Below, piece after piece: positions 45,001-48,000 of a DNA stretch of 64,000 nt; the first letter of the stretch is position 1, and every line of letters starts with the position of its first letter. The DNA is from Phycisphaerales bacterium UBA7800 (GTDB lineage: Bacteria > Planctomycetota > Phycisphaerae > Phycisphaerales > Phycisphaeraceae). The notes beneath the pieces were generated by a model, which was given only the letters and a program-made list of their open reading frames with translations, was not told where the DNA came from and did not search any database. The DNA lies in NCBI GenBank assembly GCA_002480565.1, contig DLCK01000076.1:124001-188000 (forward strand), in the 5' to 3' direction. A program made the position numbers and the translations under genes.

Positions 45001-48000
45001 AAAGCACCAACATCACAGGCTTGGAATATGACTTGTCTGACAACCTTGTTGCGATGACGACTGATACAAGTTATCTGCCAAGTAACGAAGTCGTCAGCAG
45101 CATCGACACAAGTAATTATGCAGGACTTGCAATTAACAGTGAAGGTCGTGTCTTCACTGTCAATTATGATTCGAATGGTCTGGCTCATGTGCTTGAAGTC
45201 ATGGCACAGAATGGAACAACCAAGGATCTGGGCACCATCCGAGACGTGCTGGGCCTGACATACGATGTGGGCAATACCACTTACGGGCCTGACATTGTGC
45301 AGATCGCCTTTGATGCAGATGACAATCTGATTCTCCTTAGCCGTGATAACGGTAATGGCCCGGATGTCACCACACAGTATGTAATGATGCAGATTGATGC
45401 TGCTGAACTCGAAGGTGATGATCAATACCTTGCTGCTCACAGCCCAAGTTCAGCTGTACTTGCTCGCAAGTCGATCACCAATCTGATCACAGGACTTGAA
45501 GTCACTGGCTTTGCTTACAACACAGAAGACGGTTACTTCTATGCTTCAGCAAACAACGGCACAAGCAACATCATCTATCGTTTCTCCAAGACCGACTCGA
45601 CAGCTACTGTCCTGCAGTCTGATGATACAGGCACCACAAACGATACCGATACCTTGATGGCATCAGCCAACGTTACAGGTATTGGTTTTGATGCAGATAA
45701 CAACTTGGTGGTTCAAGTTAATGACGGCACCGATGGAACACTTTATGTCAGCGATCTGACATACAACACCACCACACTTGCCTATACATATAGCCTTGAT
45801 GCCGCCTCGAACACCGGTGCCGTTGATAGTTCAATTGCGGCCTTTGCAATCGGTTTGGTTGATGGTAACGAAATTGCCTTTGGTTACTCAGATTCATCTA
45901 CTGGTACAATCTTCCAGAGTGCTAAACCCGGCAGCTTGACAACCATTCTTGGTACGGTCACGCTGACCAATACGGATGCAGATAACAGTACACTTGATGA
46001 CAACAGCTTCACTTTCCTCCAGTCAGCTTCACTGCTACTGGGCGAAAACCAAATCGGTTCAAGCATGACATTCGATGCGGCCAATAACACGGCATACATC
46101 GTCACTGTTGGTGAAAACCCAAGACTCTGGTCGGTTGATCTTGACACCAATACTGTGACAGACATTGGTCAGTTGCAGATGAACGGTACAGAAGAACGAG
46201 TTCAAATCGGAAGCCTTGTCTTTGACTCCAACGGTACACTCATTGGTAATGACACGGCACTACGTCGTATCGTCTCCATCGACATTACTGATGCCACTGT
46301 CACCGCACGCACCGAATCCGGCACTGTTGACAGTTCAGTGTCTGACCTGAGTATCGATATCTTTGACCAGATCACCGGCTTGGCTGACGGCGATGTGGTG
46401 AACTTCTTTGGAACCACTATGGATCAACTGGGTGGCATCACGGCACGACGTGTTGTTAACGGTGAAATCAATGTGGTGAATCACCTGAGTACAACCGGCC
46501 GAGAAACCTTCGCCGGTCGCGTCGTCTCCACGAATGCGGATAACAATCAACGAGCATTTGAGTCATTGATCATCCGTGGCAACTTCGATGGTGTTATCTC
46601 TACAAATAACATGATCAACAACATCATCGTTTACTACTCAGACTTTAATGGTTCGATCGTGGCAGAAGATATCAACTACTTCACGTTATATAACAACGGA
46701 CTGCCCGACACGTTCGGCAGCCATGCAGTCATGGATATCAACGATCAAATTCTGTCACTGACATTCGGTGGTGTGATGGATGGCAAGATTACTGCATCAC
46801 GTATGTCGTCCATGCATGTCTCCAAGAGTGTTGGGTCTGAAGCCGTTATTGCTGTGGATCACTACCTGGGCGACTTGACTGTTGTGGGTGACTTTGACGG
46901 ACAACTCGACAGCGCCTATATGAGTAACCTGAACATCGGTGGACTTCTTGGTGACGACGTGGATATTCATGTACATGGCGACATGTCCACACTGACCCTC
47001 ACCGGTGGCACCAGTTCCTCGACCATGGTACAGGTGGATGGTGATATCTCTACGGTAAACGTTGGCGGCACGCATCGCGGTACGATTTCAGTCTTTGGTT
47101 CGGTCACCAACAGTACATTGGCAAATGTGGATTCTGCAATCTACAACGTCGCTTTGGGAGGCAGTACACTCAACATTACAGGCACAAGTTCCGATGCTTA
47201 TCTGATCTATGGTGCATGGCTTGGTGCTGATGGTCTACTCAACACTGCAGATGACATGATTACAGGTGGTTCACTTACCTCTGCGACTATTGGCACAATG
47301 CGTGATACTGTCCTGGCTGCAGGTGTCTTGCCATCCTCACAACGTGGACAGATCGAAGCAGGCACGATCAACGCATTTAACTTCCAAGACAACACCGAAA
47401 CCGTCGATGGTGTCGACACCTTCTACTCCGTTGAAGCTGGTGGTATCCTTCCAAGCTCTATCGGTTCAGTTTCCGTAAATCAGGCAATTAATAGCAATGA
47501 CCTTACAGGTCGCTTTAACCTTGTCGTTGCAGCAGACAGTGTTCCCGATGCCATTACAGGTACACAGAACAGTGTTGTTCGACGTGCAACCTATAATGAT
47601 CAACCAGGCGGCCCCCAAGTCGTCTCCGTGACGCAGACATCTGATTCGATTATTGAGATCGTCTTTAATGAAGAACTCAATGCCAATACATTGTCGTTGA
47701 CAACGAGTGACAACCCGCTTGGTTCAATCACCATCCGTGATTTCACTGCTGATGAAACCCTCATCGACAGTGTCGAAATCGAGTATGTCACACGAACCAA
47801 TGCTGCTGGCCAAACGATCGGTGTAATTAGACTCAAGAGTACGGACTTCGCAGGCTTTAGTCCATTGACTTATATCTCGTTGTCCGATGGTTCAGATGGT
47901 CACCAGGCAGTGCTTGACCGATCGGGTACTGCGATGGGTAGCCTCGGCAAGTGGTCACGCTCAGCGATGAGTGACTTTAACCAAGACGGACAACCTGATC

